From: UBA935 sp031555615
Lineage (GTDB): Bacteria; Bacillota; Clostridia; Lachnospirales; Lachnospiraceae
DNA: 64,000 bases
Direction of reading: 5' to 3'
NCBI GenBank assembly: GCA_031555615.1
Contig: JAVBUF010000040.1
Location: forward strand, 1-64,000
Position numbers and translations under genes: made by a program. Below, piece after piece: positions 63,515 through 64,000 of this stretch. The notes beneath the pieces were generated by a model, which saw only the letters and a list, made by a program, of their open reading frames with translations, had not been told where the DNA came from and searched no databases. Every line of letters begins with the position of its first letter. Position 1 is the stretch's first letter.

Positions 63515-64000
63515 ATGACGGAAGATAATAAATTAGATATGATAATTGAAATGGTAAAAGCCATGGAAACCAGAATAAACCAACGGTTTGATCAATTAGA
63601 AGCCCAAATGAATGAGCGAATGGACCGCTTAGAAGAGCGAATGGACCGCCTGGAAGAGCGGATGGACCGCCTGGAAGAGCGAATAGCCCACTTGGAAACA
63701 CAGGTGTATCGTCTGGAACTTCGGATGAACGAACTGGAAGAGCGAATGGATAAACTGGAAGCCCGTATGGAACGGGTAGAAGGTATCATGAAAATTATCC
63801 TGGAGCGAATGGATCTGCTTGAATCGCATTTGGAAAGTGTTGAACTGCGGTTAGGCAGTATAGAGGTTCGTGTGGCTGCCATGGAAGAGCGCATCAAAAT
63901 GATTGAAGACAGAGATAAAGGTACAGGAAGGCAGCTGGCGGCGCTGGGAATGACTTTGGAGAATGACATAAGGAATCAGATTATGTTCATTGCAGAAGGG
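63515..64000 (+). CDS. Heptad-repeat coiled-coil protein (3' end outside window)
   Basis: The frame is open to the window's end (162 codons, no stop). GGAGGGAGGTGA lies just upstream of the ATG, and a good promoter is present. From about residue 20 to 130 the protein is an unbroken coiled coil of 7-residue units such as ERMDRLE, at first nearly identical and later divergent (LRMNELE, ARMERVE, HLESVE). Proteins of this sort in Clostridia are usually annotated as hypothetical or phage-tail-fibre/tropomyosin-like. No membrane segment is visible. The function is unknown. Confidence 0.88.
   Translation, partial: MTEDNKLDMIIEMVKAMETRINQRFDQLEAQMNERMDRLEERMDRLEERMDRLEERIAHLETQVYRLELRMNELEERMDKLEARMERVEGIMKIILERMDLLESHLESVELRLGSIEVRVAAMEERIKMIEDRDKGTGRQLAALGMTLENDIRNQIMFIAEG
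63614..63697 (+). repeat. 21-bp tandem repeat coding coiled-coil heptads
   Basis: Four 21-bp units beginning GAGCGAATGGACCGC encode ERMDRLE (the fourth is ERIAHLE). The first three differ at only a few bases, so recent unit duplication is likely; more diverged heptads continue to about 63780. Confidence 0.85.

Noticed and set aside
63213..63701. 162-codon ORF on the - strand with Pro-Gly-rich repeats
   Set aside because: The apparent repeats (for example LPGGPFAL) are only the complement of the 21-bp coiled-coil repeats on +; the + frame has promoter and ribosome binding site.
63592..63969. 125-codon Ser/Arg-repeat ORF on the - strand
   Set aside because: It is another frame opposite the coiled-coil gene, with repeats explained by the same 21-bp units.

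Overview
The window looks like part of the chromosome of a flagellated, low-GC Clostridia, most likely Lachnospiraceae-like. The signs are Firmicutes-type flagellins with sigma-D promoters, strong AGGAGG ribosome binding sites with frequent GTG and TTG starts, an AgrC/LytTR-type two-component system, and an Rpn-family PD-(D/E)XK gene. No rRNA, tRNA, CRISPR array or intact insertion sequence was seen. The organism assignment is inference from gene content.

Most of the window is a very large flagellin-glycosylation island. Two tandem flagellin genes on + (1-1439) open it, and a third, longer flagellin on - (51557-52993) closes it, so flagellin genes point inward from both ends. The left part (1532-8748) holds glycosyltransferases without accessory modules: two fusions sharing a Glyco_tranf_2_5-like N-terminus, a GT2-TPR enzyme, and a GT11 fucosyltransferase. 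The next part (8957-19380) encodes decoration chemistry: a CDP-glycerol-transferase/propeller fusion, a cytidylyltransferase/oxidoreductase/GDPD trifunctional protein, LicD, a nucleotidyltransferase/aminotransferase fusion, a GNAT, an FkbH-like HAD protein and an acyl carrier protein.

From 19446 to 49644 lie 20 consecutive + strand genes. Each joins a catalytic domain to the same kind of ~90-110 residue Rossmann-like module, called here the YGAG module: a first strand ending in a (Y/F/W)G-x-G-x-x-G-like turn, a second strand ending in ID, CDN or similar, then a Gly/Val segment and an xIIVT-type strand. The catalytic parts are unrelated: GT2, GT4, GT8, GT32-like, WbsX, RgpF, DUF616, DUF4422, DUF268 methyltransferase, TupA ATP-grasp, CapA, HAD, and methyltransferase-LicD. 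The module is N-terminal or C-terminal according to family. I regard this 30-kb run as the most unusual thing here. It may be a docking or nucleotide-sensing tag that assembles a cytoplasmic flagellin-glycosylation machine. No flippase, polymerase, polyprenyl-phosphate sugar transferase or nucleotide-sugar pathway gene is present, which fits direct cytoplasmic modification of flagellin.

The right end carries a TagD-like cytidylyltransferase, a metallophosphoesterase, the third flagellin, an Rpn nuclease/transposase with a 12-bp repeat tract, three CgeB/DUF3880-like glycosyltransferases, a relic of an Rpn C-terminus, a histidine kinase/LytTR pair, a small stefin-like (cystatin-type) protein divergent from that pair, an M20C dipeptidase (pepD), a second GT2-TPR gene, and the start of a heptad-repeat coiled-coil protein that runs off the end.
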